This document shows positions 7,377 to 14,062 of a stretch of DNA of 14,062 nt, piece by piece. The notes under the pieces were generated by a model. That model saw nothing but the letters and a program-made list of their open reading frames with translations. It made no database searches and was not told the DNA's origin. The first letter of the stretch is position 1, and every line of letters begins with the position of its first letter. The stretch comes from Vulcanimicrobiota bacterium (GTDB lineage Bacteria > Eremiobacterota > Eremiobacteria > Baltobacterales > Baltobacteraceae): contig JAQBPL010000399.1 of NCBI GenBank assembly GCA_028287545.1, positions 1 to 14,062 of the forward strand. Reading direction: 5' to 3'. The position numbers were made by a program, and so were the translations under genes.

Positions 7377-7518
7377 ATCGCCGGCACCGATGTTTTCGAA
7401 GCCTCACGAACTAGGACCTCAGCCATGCGCGATCGGGACTGCGGCCACGTCACCGCCGGTACACGGACCGAGCATCCTTTGGGCAGGCGAGATGCAACAC
7501 GATCGAAGGTCATGCACG
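7377..7518. other. intergenic region upstream of the phosphopantetheinyl transferase gene (142 bp)
   Basis: This gap interrupts an otherwise overlapping gene series. It contains the repeat element at 7414-7479 and a ribosome site GAAGGT at 7505-7510. The frame of the downstream gene is open through the whole gap and into the permease gene, with ATGs at 7390 and 7492, but the translated stretch lacks family character. Confidence 0.5.
7414..7479 (+). repeat. intergenic repeat copy A (two direct half-sites, 22-bp period)
   Basis: GGACCTCAGCC at 7414-7424 is identical to 11211-11221. TCGGGAC at 7433-7439 is identical to 11229-11235, and the next 14 bases match at 11 positions. Over 7414-7453 about 34 of 40 positions agree, with one gap. 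The similarity then weakens and closes with a shared GCATCCTT at 7472-7479. Inside the element AGGACCTCAGCC (7413-7424) and GGGACTGCGGCC (7435-7446) are direct half-sites 22 bp apart. The core ends 65 bp before the start codon at 7519. It could be an operator, or a dispersed intergenic repeat. Confidence 0.75.
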
Positions 7519-8187
7519 ATGGAAATTGATGTCCTCGTTGGGTCCATCGGGGGCCCCTTGGGGGACGACGTGCAGGTCCTTTCGCGCGCCGAGCGCGCCA
7601 CGGTAACGCGACTTCGCTGCGAGCGCGATCGCCGCGCACACATCGCGGGGCGCTCGATCGTGCGTCGTCGCCTGGCGCTGGAAACTGCATCTCTGCCCGC
7701 CGACGTCCCCTTGGAGATCGACTCGCGCGGACGGCCGACTTCTGCGGCGGGACCTCGCTTCTCCATCGCACATGCCGGCGAGCTCGTGGCCGTCGCCTTC
7801 GCGCCGTGTGCGGTCGGCGTCGACGTAGAGCCGCTGGTCGCGATTGAGGACGTCGATCTGCTGATCGGCCTCTACGCGTCTGGGTCAGAACGCACCGTTC
7901 TGCGGTCGCTTCCTCGCCCGAGGCGTGATTGGGCGTTTCTCAACGCGTGGGTACGCAAGGAAGCGATTTTGAAGGCCGCCGGCACAGGGATCACCGGTGA
8001 CCTCACGCAGGTCGATACCCAGTTCGACGTCGTCGAGATCCAAGCACGGCGATGGAGAGTCGTAACGTTACCGCACCTATGCGCGGGGTACGTCGCGGCG
8101 GTCGCCGTGGCAAACGCGGTGGAATCGTCATTGAACGTCGCGGTTCTTCCCGCGCCCTTCGCGAAGCTGCCTGAGGCTGCATCATGA
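7519..8187 (+). CDS. Sfp-type 4'-phosphopantetheinyl transferase
   Basis: The 222-residue enzyme transfers the phosphopantetheine arm of coenzyme A to the serine of carrier domains, here most likely Ser514 of the C-PCP-TE protein and Ser560 of the A-PCP protein. The family motifs are visible: SIAHAGELV with His85, VGVDVE with the metal-binding pair Asp102 and Glu104, and WVRKEAILKAAGTG at 144-157 (W-x2-KEA-x2-K). The N-terminal half has the typical LSRAERATVTRLRCERDRRAHIAGRSIVRR. The length fits Sfp/EntD-type enzymes rather than the shorter AcpS type. The ATG at 7519 is preferred over 7390 and 7492 because GAAGGT lies 8 nt upstream and the result has normal family length. Its stop codon overlaps the start of the A-PCP gene, so the two are probably translated together. 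Confidence 0.93.
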   Translation: MEIDVLVGSIGGPLGDDVQVLSRAERATVTRLRCERDRRAHIAGRSIVRRRLALETASLPADVPLEIDSRGRPTSAAGPRFSIAHAGELVAVAFAPCAVGVDVEPLVAIEDVDLLIGLYASGSERTVLRSLPRPRRDWAFLNAWVRKEAILKAAGTGITGDLTQVDTQFDVVEIQARRWRVVTLPHLCAGYVAAVAVANAVESSLNVAVLPAPFAKLPEAAS

Positions 8188-9995
8188 GATCGTCTCACGT
8201 CGACGTGATCGAAAGCGGATCACCGGCGACTCCCGACCTTAGCGCACCGGCGCTATTCGCTCTCGCGGCCGCGCGATGCCCAACTGCAGAGGCCGTCGTC
8301 TTCGGAACCGCGGCGATGAGCTACGCGGAACTGAGCGCGAGATCGACCGTGCTGAGCGAGCATTTGCGCTCGCTCGGCGTGAAGCGCGATGTGGTCGTCG
8401 GTCTCTGCATGGAGCGGTCGATCGCCTTCGTCGTAGGGGCGCTCGGTATCATGAAGGCTGGGGGGGCATATCTACCGCTCGATCCTTCGCATCCGAGCGA
8501 TCGACTTTCGTTTCAACTCGCCGATGCTGACGCCCCGATCGTTCTGATCGCGAACGGCTGCGAGACAAGCGTGCGGGATTTGTCTTTAGACGTCGTGGCG
8601 TTGGAGGCGGACGGAACGCTCGTCGGAGAGCCGACCCTCGAGGCATTTTCGCCGGACATTCGATCGGAGGACTTGGCCTACGTGATCTATACCTCCGGTT
8701 CGACGGGTCGACCAAAGGGTGTAGAGATCACGCACGGCGGTCTCTCCAACTTGATTCATTGGCATCGCGCCGCTTTTCGAGTGACGGGGGTGGATCGCGC
8801 AAGCCACCTTTCCGCGGTCTCGTTCGACGCGGCGGTCTGGGAGTTGTGGCCCTACCTTGCCGCGGGAGCGAGCGTTCACGTCGTCGATAACTTGGTCGCG
8901 AAGGACCCCGTGGCGTTGAGAGATTGGCTGCTTGCGCAGCGCATCACCATCGGTTTCACGCCGACGCCGTTGACCGAGCGATTGATGGACTTGAACTGGC
9001 CGTCGAAGACTTCGTTGAAAGTCATGTTGACGGGAGCCGATCGTCTTCACCAATACCCCAAATCCTCGCTTCCTTTCGAAGTCGTAAACAATTACGGACC
9101 CACCGAGTGCACCGTTGTCGCGACGTCCGGCACCGTGCCGGTGCGCGTGGGCGACCATCGCTTGCCGACGATCGGAGAAGCGATCGCGAACGCAACAGTC
9201 TACATCCTCGACGAGGAGCAGCTCCCGGTTTCGCCCGGCGAGGACGGTGAAATCTGGGTCGGCGGCCGCGGGCTTGCCAGAGGGTATCGAAACCTACCGG
9301 ACCTCACTGCGGAGAAGTTTGTACGGGATCCGTTCGACCCGCGTGCCGGCGCTCGCATCTACCGCACGGGAGACCGCGGGCGGTTTTTGCCGGACGGTCA
9401 GATCGCGTTCCTGGGCCGGATCGACGAGCAGATCAAGATCCGGGGATTCCGCGTCGAGCCGGGCGAGATCGAGGCGTCGCTGAACGAGCATCCGTCGGTA
9501 CGCGAAAGCGCCGTCGTCGCGCGCGAGATTGGCCCTGAAGATGCAAGGCTCGCCGCGTATCTGGTCTTGGCGTCACAGCCGGCGCCAACGGCCGGCGAGA
9601 TTCGTACCTTCCTGGCGACGCGGTTGCCGGAATACATGATTCCATCGACGTTTGCCGAGCTGCCGTCGCTGCCGCTCAATTCCAGCGGAAAGATCGACCG
9701 CGCCGCGCTGCGGTCGCGCGGATCGGATGAGACGTTGCACGACGAGTCCTACGCCGCCCCGAGGACGGCAACCGAGGCGCAATTGGTCGGAATCGTTGCG
9801 GAGCTGTTGAAACTCGACCAAGTCGGCGTCGATGACGACTTCTTCATGCTCGGCGGACATTCGTTGTTAGGCACTCAGCTTATCGCGAGGCTGTATGACA
9901 CCTTCGGGGTCAAAGTGGGTCTGCGCGTGCTGTTCCAGTCCCCCACCGTCACGGCTCTTGCATCAGAAGTGCAGCGTCTTCGGACAAGCGCGTGA
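8184..9995 (+). CDS. NRPS adenylation-carrier didomain protein (A-PCP), predicted leucine-activating
   Basis: The 603-residue protein activates an amino acid with ATP and loads it on its own carrier arm. The adenylation domain spans about 20-515: LKAGGAYLPLDP, YTSGSTGRPKG (169-179), NNYGPTE (302-308), GEIWVGGRGLARGY, YRTGDRGRF, GRIDEQIKIRGFRVEPGEIE and NSSGKIDR with catalytic Lys503. The carrier domain follows at about 528-600 (LGGHSLLGTQL, Ser560). Aligned by eye to GrsA, the pocket residues are D215, A216, W219, F258, L282, G284, N303, V311, V312 and K503, giving DAWFLGNVVK, the well-known Leu code of Bacillus peptide synthetases. No condensation domain is present, so it must hand over its substrate in trans. 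It starts inside the transferase stop codon (ATGA) and ends inside the P450 start (GTGA), which suggests tight coupling with both. Confidence 0.95.
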   Translation: MRSSHVDVIESGSPATPDLSAPALFALAAARCPTAEAVVFGTAAMSYAELSARSTVLSEHLRSLGVKRDVVVGLCMERSIAFVVGALGIMKAGGAYLPLDPSHPSDRLSFQLADADAPIVLIANGCETSVRDLSLDVVALEADGTLVGEPTLEAFSPDIRSEDLAYVIYTSGSTGRPKGVEITHGGLSNLIHWHRAAFRVTGVDRASHLSAVSFDAAVWELWPYLAAGASVHVVDNLVAKDPVALRDWLLAQRITIGFTPTPLTERLMDLNWPSKTSLKVMLTGADRLHQYPKSSLPFEVVNNYGPTECTVVATSGTVPVRVGDHRLPTIGEAIANATVYILDEEQLPVSPGEDGEIWVGGRGLARGYRNLPDLTAEKFVRDPFDPRAGARIYRTGDRGRFLPDGQIAFLGRIDEQIKIRGFRVEPGEIEASLNEHPSVRESAVVAREIGPEDARLAAYLVLASQPAPTAGEIRTFLATRLPEYMIPSTFAELPSLPLNSSGKIDRAALRSRGSDETLHDESYAAPRTATEAQLVGIVAELLKLDQVGVDDDFFMLGGHSLLGTQLIARLYDTFGVKVGLRVLFQSPTVTALASEVQRLRTSA

Positions 9996-11224
9996 GAGCG
10001 GCTATAAGTCTCACCGACCTGCTCGACCCGGAGGTGTTGGCGAACCCATATCCTCTTTACCACCAGTTGCGCAACGAGGACCCCGTGCACTGGGACCCGT
10101 TTTTGCACGCCTGGGTCGTTACGCGCTATGCGGATGTCGTGACGGTGCTGCACGATTTCTGCGCGGAGCGGACGCCGACGCCCGAGCGCCTTGCGTCGAT
10201 GGGTTTGGACGACCTCTCGCCGATCGCGCAGGTGATGGTGAAGCAGATGCTGTTCATGGATCCCCCGGCTCATACCCGCGTCCGGAAGCTTGCGTCTTAT
10301 GCGTTCACGCCGCACCGCATCGCCGTCTTGCGAGAGCACATAACGGAAGTCGTCAAGGATCTCTTGGACGCCGTCGAGTCCAAAGGAGGGATGGACGTCA
10401 TCGCCGATCTTGCGGAGCCGCTGCCGTATACGATCACCGCCGAGATGCTCGGGGTACCGGTTAGCGACGCGCCGCAGTTGAAAGCGTGGTCACAAGATTT
10501 TGCGGAGATGCTCGGGAACTTCCAGCACAATCCGGAGCGAGCTCCGCGAGTTCGACGTTCCGTCGAGGAGATGACCTGCTATTTCCGCGATGCGTTCGAA
10601 AAGGCGAAAAAACATCCTCGTCCCGGATTGATCCAATCTTTCCTCGAATCGAATGTGGACGGAGATCGATTCACGGAAGAGGAAATGGTCGCAAATACGA
10701 TCGTTACGATGGTCGGCGGTCAGGAAACGACCACGAACTTGATCGGTAACGGAATGCTCACGCTGCTGCGGTATCCGGCAGAGCTGCAGCGGCTGCAAGC
10801 TGACCTCTCGCTGGTTCCTTCGGCCGTCGAGGAGATGTTACGTTACGAGCCCCCGAGCCAGCAAACGGCTCGACTGGCCCCGCGTGATGTCGAACTCGGG
10901 GGAAAGATGATTCGCGAGAAGCAGGCCGCGATCGCCGTCATGGCGGCCGGCAACCGCGACCCCGCCCGCTTCCCGGATCCCGATCGCTTCGACATCACGC
11001 GTCAAGACAATCGGCACCTATCTTTTGGTTGGGCGGCTCATTTCTGTTTTGGTGCGGCCCTCGCTCGAATGGAAGGGCAAATCGCGTTCGAGTCGCTGCT
11101 GGGTCGTTTCCGGGGATTCCGAATGGAGTCGGATGCGTTGGTCTGGAGAACGAATCTCGGGCTTCGAGGACTAACGGCGTTCCCGATCGGGTGGAAGGCG
11201 GATGCGCTTGGGACCTCAGCCTGA
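9992..11224 (+). CDS. cytochrome P450, candidate oxidase of carrier-bound amino acid
   Basis: This 410-residue soluble class I-type bacterial P450 starts LTDLLDPEVLANPYPLYHQL, as usual for the family, with no membrane anchor. The I-helix motif is VGGQETTT at 241-248 with the acid-alcohol pair Glu245-Thr246. The ExxR motif is EMLR at 281-284. The heme loop is SFGWAAHFCFGAALARMEG with ligand Cys352; the usual Gly of FxxGxHxC is Ala, a tolerated change. The GTG start overlaps the A-PCP stop codon. In known pathways, P450s encoded next to A-PCP proteins (NovH/NovI, NikP1/NikQ) hydroxylate the beta-carbon of the PCP-bound amino acid. By analogy this enzyme may act on leucyl-S-PCP. That is inference; oxidation of a later intermediate is equally compatible. 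A ferredoxin and a reductase are not encoded in the window. The last codons overlap repeat copy B. Confidence 0.93.
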   Translation: MRAAISLTDLLDPEVLANPYPLYHQLRNEDPVHWDPFLHAWVVTRYADVVTVLHDFCAERTPTPERLASMGLDDLSPIAQVMVKQMLFMDPPAHTRVRKLASYAFTPHRIAVLREHITEVVKDLLDAVESKGGMDVIADLAEPLPYTITAEMLGVPVSDAPQLKAWSQDFAEMLGNFQHNPERAPRVRRSVEEMTCYFRDAFEKAKKHPRPGLIQSFLESNVDGDRFTEEEMVANTIVTMVGGQETTTNLIGNGMLTLLRYPAELQRLQADLSLVPSAVEEMLRYEPPSQQTARLAPRDVELGGKMIREKQAAIAVMAAGNRDPARFPDPDRFDITRQDNRHLSFGWAAHFCFGAALARMEGQIAFESLLGRFRGFRMESDALVWRTNLGLRGLTAFPIGWKADALGTSA

Positions 11225-11274
11225 GCGGTCGGGACCGCAGCCACCTCACGCGACCGGATACGCCATGCATCCTT
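11211..11274 (+). repeat. intergenic repeat copy B (two direct half-sites, 21-bp period)
   Basis: This is the second copy of the element at 7414-7479. GGGACCTCAGCC at 11210-11221 and GGGACCGCAGCC at 11231-11242 are direct repeats with 11 of 12 identical bases, 21 bp apart, which is two helical turns. It also contains small inverted repeats: CTCAGCCTGAG at 11216-11226 and GCGGTCGGGACCGC at 11225-11238, the latter directly after the P450 stop codon. No T-run follows. The element starts inside the P450 3' end and its core lies 112 bp before the export gene. Confidence 0.75.
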
Positions 11275-11361
11275 GAAGATGAGTTGGCTCGCCGTTGCTC
11301 TGAGCCGCGACCATCATGGTGGGCGCGATCCGTCCCTTCGGCGACCCGCTGAGGATTTGCG

Positions 11362-12267
11362 ATGACTCTTCACCCCTCGCTTCTCTCCCGTGCTCTGGTC
11401 GGTGGCGTTGCCACGCTCGTCCTTGCCGCAGTCCCCCTTCTCTCACGCTCCGCGGACGCCGTGATCCACCCCGGCGACCAGCTTGCCATCGCGGTCTACG
11501 GCGATCCGTCGCTCAGCCAAACGACCGTAGTGCAGCCCGACGGCACGATCCAATACCCGCTCGTCGGAAGGATCTCGCTCGCCGGCAAGACAGCGAGCGA
11601 GGCGCACGATCTGCTCACCGGGGCGATCGGACGCTACGTCAAGCGTCCGTTGCTCACGGTAAACGTCGCGCAGGCCGGTCAGACGAACGTGCTCGTCCTG
11701 GGCAACGTGAAGAACCCGGGGAAATATCAGGTCCGCAGTGGAGCCCGTCTCACCGACGCGATCGCGTCGGCGTCGGGCGTCGCAATCATAAACGGCGACT
11801 ATCCGGCCGCACGCGTCTCGCAGTCCGACGGGACGATCTTGACGGCGAGTCTGCAGGATCTGCTTCATGGGGGCGACGCGACGCAGAATCTTCTGCTCGG
11901 AGAAAACGCGATCGTCTACGTCGTCGGAGCAGAGACAATCAACGTGCACGTCCTCGGAGCCGTCACGCATCCTGGTCTGGTTTCGATCAATCGCGGCGAC
12001 CGGCTCACGATGGCGCTTGCGCGGGCGGGCGCTGAGTCGCAGGCGCGCCCCGACCTCAACCACGTCTACATCACACGGCAGAATCCAGCGACCGGCAAGG
12101 CCGACTCGTCGGTGGTGAATCTGTACGAGGCGGTGCAGCACGGCGATTTGCGGTCGGACCCGGTCCTCCAGAAAGACGACACGGTGTACGTCTCGGAGAC
12201 GCGGCAGCCCAATCCGTACTCACTGGGCGTGTTCAGCTTCCTCGGAAACTTGATCCGACTCTACTAG
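11362..12267 (+). CDS. polysaccharide export protein, Wza/GumB-like with SLBB domains
   Basis: The 301-residue precursor has a signal peptide: a basic N-terminus, a hydrophobic core ALVGGVATLVLAAVPLL and a probable signal peptidase I site after ADA (31-33). The poly-export domain follows at about 34-110 (IHPGDQLAIAVYGDPSLS, VQPDGTIQYPLVGRISLAGKT). Two SLBB beta-grasp domains start at NVLVLGNVKNPGKYQV (from 109) and NVHVLGAVTHPGLVSI (from 194). No cysteine is present, so the protein is not a Wza-type lipoprotein; short non-lipidated or differently anchored forms are known in this family. It should form the periplasmic/outer-membrane conduit for EPS. GAGG at 11351-11354 gives a ribosome site 7 nt from the ATG. 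It is followed after 12 bp by its usual partner, the co-polymerase gene. Confidence 0.93.
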   Translation: MTLHPSLLSRALVGGVATLVLAAVPLLSRSADAVIHPGDQLAIAVYGDPSLSQTTVVQPDGTIQYPLVGRISLAGKTASEAHDLLTGAIGRYVKRPLLTVNVAQAGQTNVLVLGNVKNPGKYQVRSGARLTDAIASASGVAIINGDYPAARVSQSDGTILTASLQDLLHGGDATQNLLLGENAIVYVVGAETINVHVLGAVTHPGLVSINRGDRLTMALARAGAESQARPDLNHVYITRQNPATGKADSSVVNLYEAVQHGDLRSDPVLQKDDTVYVSETRQPNPYSLGVFSFLGNLIRLY

Positions 12268-12279
12268 GACGGATTCCCG

Positions 12280-13797
12280 ATGCACGAAATAGAAAAAAAT
12301 CCCTCCGACGCGGTGACCCGGCCACCCGCCGAGCCGCCGTTTGCCCGGCGCTGGGCCGACGGGAACTCCACCGCGACGTGGCGCTCGTTCGCGCGAAGGG
12401 TCGCCCGCCGCCGCGCTCTGTTTGCGGCGGTGTTCCTCGGGTTCGTCGTGACGGTTCTCCTCATCACGCTCCTGGGCCCGAAGCGCTACACGGCGAGCAT
12501 GCGGATGATCACCGGGAATCCCGGCACGAATCCCGACACCTCCGGCCAATCGCGCACGGGTCTGCCCGTTCTCAATGCGCTGCAGCTGCCGACCAACGCG
12601 CAGACCGCGGAAACATACGCAGAACTCTTCCGCGAGACGCCGGTCGCGCAGCGCGTGATCGACAAGCTCCGCTTGAAGACAGACGTGCCCACGCTCCTCG
12701 GAGCGACTCAGGTCAAGCCGGTCACCAACACCACCATCCTCGATGCCTCCGTCACGTGGCGCGACCCGCAGACCGCCGCAAAGATCGCGAACACGTTCGC
12801 GGCCGTGTTCATGCAGCGCGAGGGGGAACTCGTTTCGCGCCAGGCCACCGGTCAGCTCGAGTTCCTCTCCAAGCAGCTGCCGGCGGCTGAGCGACGCCTG
12901 CGCGGAGCCGAGGCGCAGCTCTCCGCGTTTGAAGTCTCCCACCGCATCGCCGATCTCGACGCTCAGACGAAATCGGCCGTCGAAGCCGCCGCGAACATCG
13001 ATGCGAAGATCAATGCCATTCAGATCGAAAAGCGGCAGGCGGCCGCACAAGCTGCTTCGCTCGCCTCGCAGTTGCGCCGAATGTCGCCCTCGACCGCCGG
13101 CGGCGGGAGCATTACGCAGAATCCGGGCCTCGCGCAGCTGCGCAGCCAGCTCGCGCAGGCCGAGTTTCAGCTTCGCACCGCGCAAGAGCAATTCACCGAC
13201 ATTCACCCTACGGTGATCGGGCTCCAACGTCAAGTCACGCAATTGCAGCGACAGATCGACTCGACGCCGGCGACGATCGTCGCGCAGACCATTACGGTCG
13301 CAAACGCAGCGTATCAGGGGCTCTCGCAGCAGCTCGCGACCGCTCGCGCGACGGCGGCGAGCGATGACGCGCAGCTTGCGGTCCTCGCGCAACAGCGCGC
13401 CGCGATCGGCCCGCATCTCACCGGTCTGACGACGACCGCCGCACCATTGGCCGAGCTCAAGCGTCGGCAGAAGCTGGCCGAGGGCGTCTATTCGGCGCTG
13501 CAGCAGAAGTACACTGACGCGATGATCTCGCGGACGACTGCGCTCTCCGACGTGACGATCACACAGCCGGCGAACGCGGCCTTCGCGACGAAGACGCCGA
13601 ACGCCGTGCTGAACATGATCGTCGCCGTGATCGTCGGCGTCGTGCTGGCGCTCGCCACCGTCGTCCTCGTCGATTGGTTCGAGGGAATCAGGCGCGGCGA
13701 TGGCGGGGCGGCGAGCTTGCGACTTAACGGCCGGGCTGACCCCCTCACCCTTCGGACGGAGCAAGGCCGCTCGGACGGAATCCCCTTGAACCACTGA
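12280..13797 (+). CDS. GumC/Wzz-like polysaccharide co-polymerase, no kinase domain
   Basis: This 505-residue inner-membrane protein has a cytoplasmic N-terminus, a first membrane helix at about 47-66 (LFAAVFLGFVVTVLLITLLG), a large periplasmic part and a second helix at about 443-466 (VLNMIVAVIVGVVLALATVVLV). The Wzz fold is recognisable at KRYTASMRMITG, and the central region (about 180-340) is rich in A, Q, L, E and R in heptad-like order, indicating long coiled coils; IHPTVIGLQRQVTQLQRQI is a family hallmark. The C-terminal tail after the second helix is only about 40 residues, with no Walker motifs or tyrosine cluster, so the BY-kinase part must be separate or absent. It controls chain length and links polymerisation with export through the protein encoded 12 bp upstream. 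Confidence 0.93.
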   Translation: MHEIEKNPSDAVTRPPAEPPFARRWADGNSTATWRSFARRVARRRALFAAVFLGFVVTVLLITLLGPKRYTASMRMITGNPGTNPDTSGQSRTGLPVLNALQLPTNAQTAETYAELFRETPVAQRVIDKLRLKTDVPTLLGATQVKPVTNTTILDASVTWRDPQTAAKIANTFAAVFMQREGELVSRQATGQLEFLSKQLPAAERRLRGAEAQLSAFEVSHRIADLDAQTKSAVEAAANIDAKINAIQIEKRQAAAQAASLASQLRRMSPSTAGGGSITQNPGLAQLRSQLAQAEFQLRTAQEQFTDIHPTVIGLQRQVTQLQRQIDSTPATIVAQTITVANAAYQGLSQQLATARATAASDDAQLAVLAQQRAAIGPHLTGLTTTAAPLAELKRRQKLAEGVYSALQQKYTDAMISRTTALSDVTITQPANAAFATKTPNAVLNMIVAVIVGVVLALATVVLVDWFEGIRRGDGGAASLRLNGRADPLTLRTEQGRSDGIPLNH

Positions 13798-13865
13798 ACA
13801 CGATCCCTACGGCATCCCGCCGACGTGGCACCGGGCGCAACCCGTCCAGGGTTATGAGGGACGCC
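13798..13865. other. short intergenic region before the pirin-family gene
   Basis: These 68 bp hold a small inverted repeat AACCC-GTCCA-GGGTT near 13843-13857 and the ribosome site GAGGG at 13856-13860. No T-run follows the inverted repeat, so a terminator for the EPS genes is not established. Confidence 0.35.
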
Positions 13866-14062
13866 ATGTCCGTTCAACTCACGCAGACCCCTCGCTCGCT
13901 CGCCCGCGTCATCCCCGCCGCCGAAACCCTCGAGGGCGGCGGATTTCTGGTCCATCGACCGGTCCCCGCGCGCGGGCTCGATCAGGTCGACCCCTTCCTG
14001 CTGATCGATGAGCTGGGCCCGATGGAACACGCGCCCGGCACGGCCGCCGGCGCTCCGGATCA
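13866..14062 (+). CDS. pirin-family protein, N-terminal part (runs off right edge)
   Basis: The visible 65 residues begin MSVQLTQTPRSLARVIPA and continue with GGGFLVHRPVPARGLDQVDPFLLIDELGPMEHAPGTAAGAPD. The pattern of a G-rich turn followed by DPFLLIDELGP and APGTAAGAPD is typical of the first cupin domain of pirin-like proteins, iron-binding cupins some of which oxidise quercetin. The expected next residues (HPHRGFET metal-binding motif) lie beyond the window. GAGGG at 13856-13860 stands 5 nt before the ATG. It probably does not belong to the EPS or peptide pathway and may mark the right edge of the locus, although it is on the same strand with a gap of only 68 bp. Confidence 0.88.
   Translation, partial: MSVQLTQTPRSLARVIPAAETLEGGGFLVHRPVPARGLDQVDPFLLIDELGPMEHAPGTAAGAPD

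Noticed and set aside
7240..7518. Upstream extension of the phosphopantetheinyl transferase reading frame into the permease gene
   Set aside because: The frame is open but the sequence is a shadow of the permease followed by non-coding repeat sequence. ATG 7519 has a good ribosome site and gives the normal length.
11024..11062. Loss of heme binding in the P450 because the loop has Ala for Gly
   Set aside because: Cys352, the preceding His and the following Gly are present, and Ala at this place is seen in active P450s.
11225..11238. GCGGTCGGGACCGC as an intrinsic terminator of the P450 gene
   Set aside because: The perfect stem leaves only a two-base loop, no T-run follows, and the sequence is explained better as part of the repeated element.
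12220..13794. A 524-residue open frame on the - strand antisense to the co-polymerase gene
   Set aside because: It is arginine-, glycine- and leucine-rich without recognisable domains and covers a well-supported + strand gene. Long antisense frames are common at this GC content.
1..14062. CRISPR arrays, tRNA or rRNA genes, insertion sequences, transposase or integrase genes
   Set aside because: No regularly spaced repeats beyond the 14-bp triplicate, no cloverleaf candidate and no transposase-like protein were seen on reading the window.

Overview
This is a GC-rich bacterial window. It holds a small, apparently complete nonribosomal-peptide-type gene set (about 3003-11224) inserted between exopolysaccharide (EPS) genes. 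All genes are on the + strand except one glycosyltransferase at the left. The outer-membrane-type polysaccharide export protein with SLBB domains and the GumC/Wzz-like co-polymerase point to an envelope of Gram-negative type. The style of the proteins makes me think of an uncultured GC-rich lineage such as Candidatus Eremiobacterota, but that is a weak impression. No rRNA or taxonomic marker is present.

Layout. 1-158: 3' end of an unrecognised gene, followed by a 14-bp tandem repeat and a hairpin. 206-1252 (-): GT4 glycosyltransferase. 1253-1545: divergent intergenic region. 1546-2832: WbuB-like GT4 glycosyltransferase. 3003-5546: NRPS protein with domains condensation (C), carrier (PCP) and thioesterase (TE), and no adenylation (A) domain. 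5543-6559 and 6543-7376: ABC-2 exporter ATPase and permease. 7519-8187: Sfp-type phosphopantetheinyl transferase. 8184-9995: A-PCP didomain protein whose ten-residue specificity code reads DAWFLGNVVK, a classic leucine code. 9992-11224: cytochrome P450. 11362-12267: polysaccharide export protein. 12280-13797: chain-length/co-polymerase protein. 13866 to the window end: start of a pirin-family gene.

How it may work together. The transferase would activate both carrier domains. The A-PCP protein would load leucine on its carrier. The P450, whose start codon overlaps the A-PCP stop codon, is well placed to oxidise carrier-bound leucine, as NovI/NikQ-type P450s do with their A-PCP partners. The C-PCP-TE protein would then condense and release the product, and the ABC-2 pair would export it. 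The TE has Cys in place of the usual nucleophile Ser and shows no His at the usual C-terminal position, so the release chemistry may be unusual. Hydrolysis, cyclisation, beta-lactone formation and transfer to another acceptor all remain open.

The most notable non-coding signal is a duplicated intergenic element. About 40 bp at 7414-7453 match 11211-11249 at roughly 85 percent, and each copy contains two direct half-sites of form GGGACYKCRGCC spaced 21-22 bp. One copy precedes the phosphopantetheinyl transferase gene and the other precedes the EPS export genes. This suggests a shared operator linking the peptide genes with the EPS genes.
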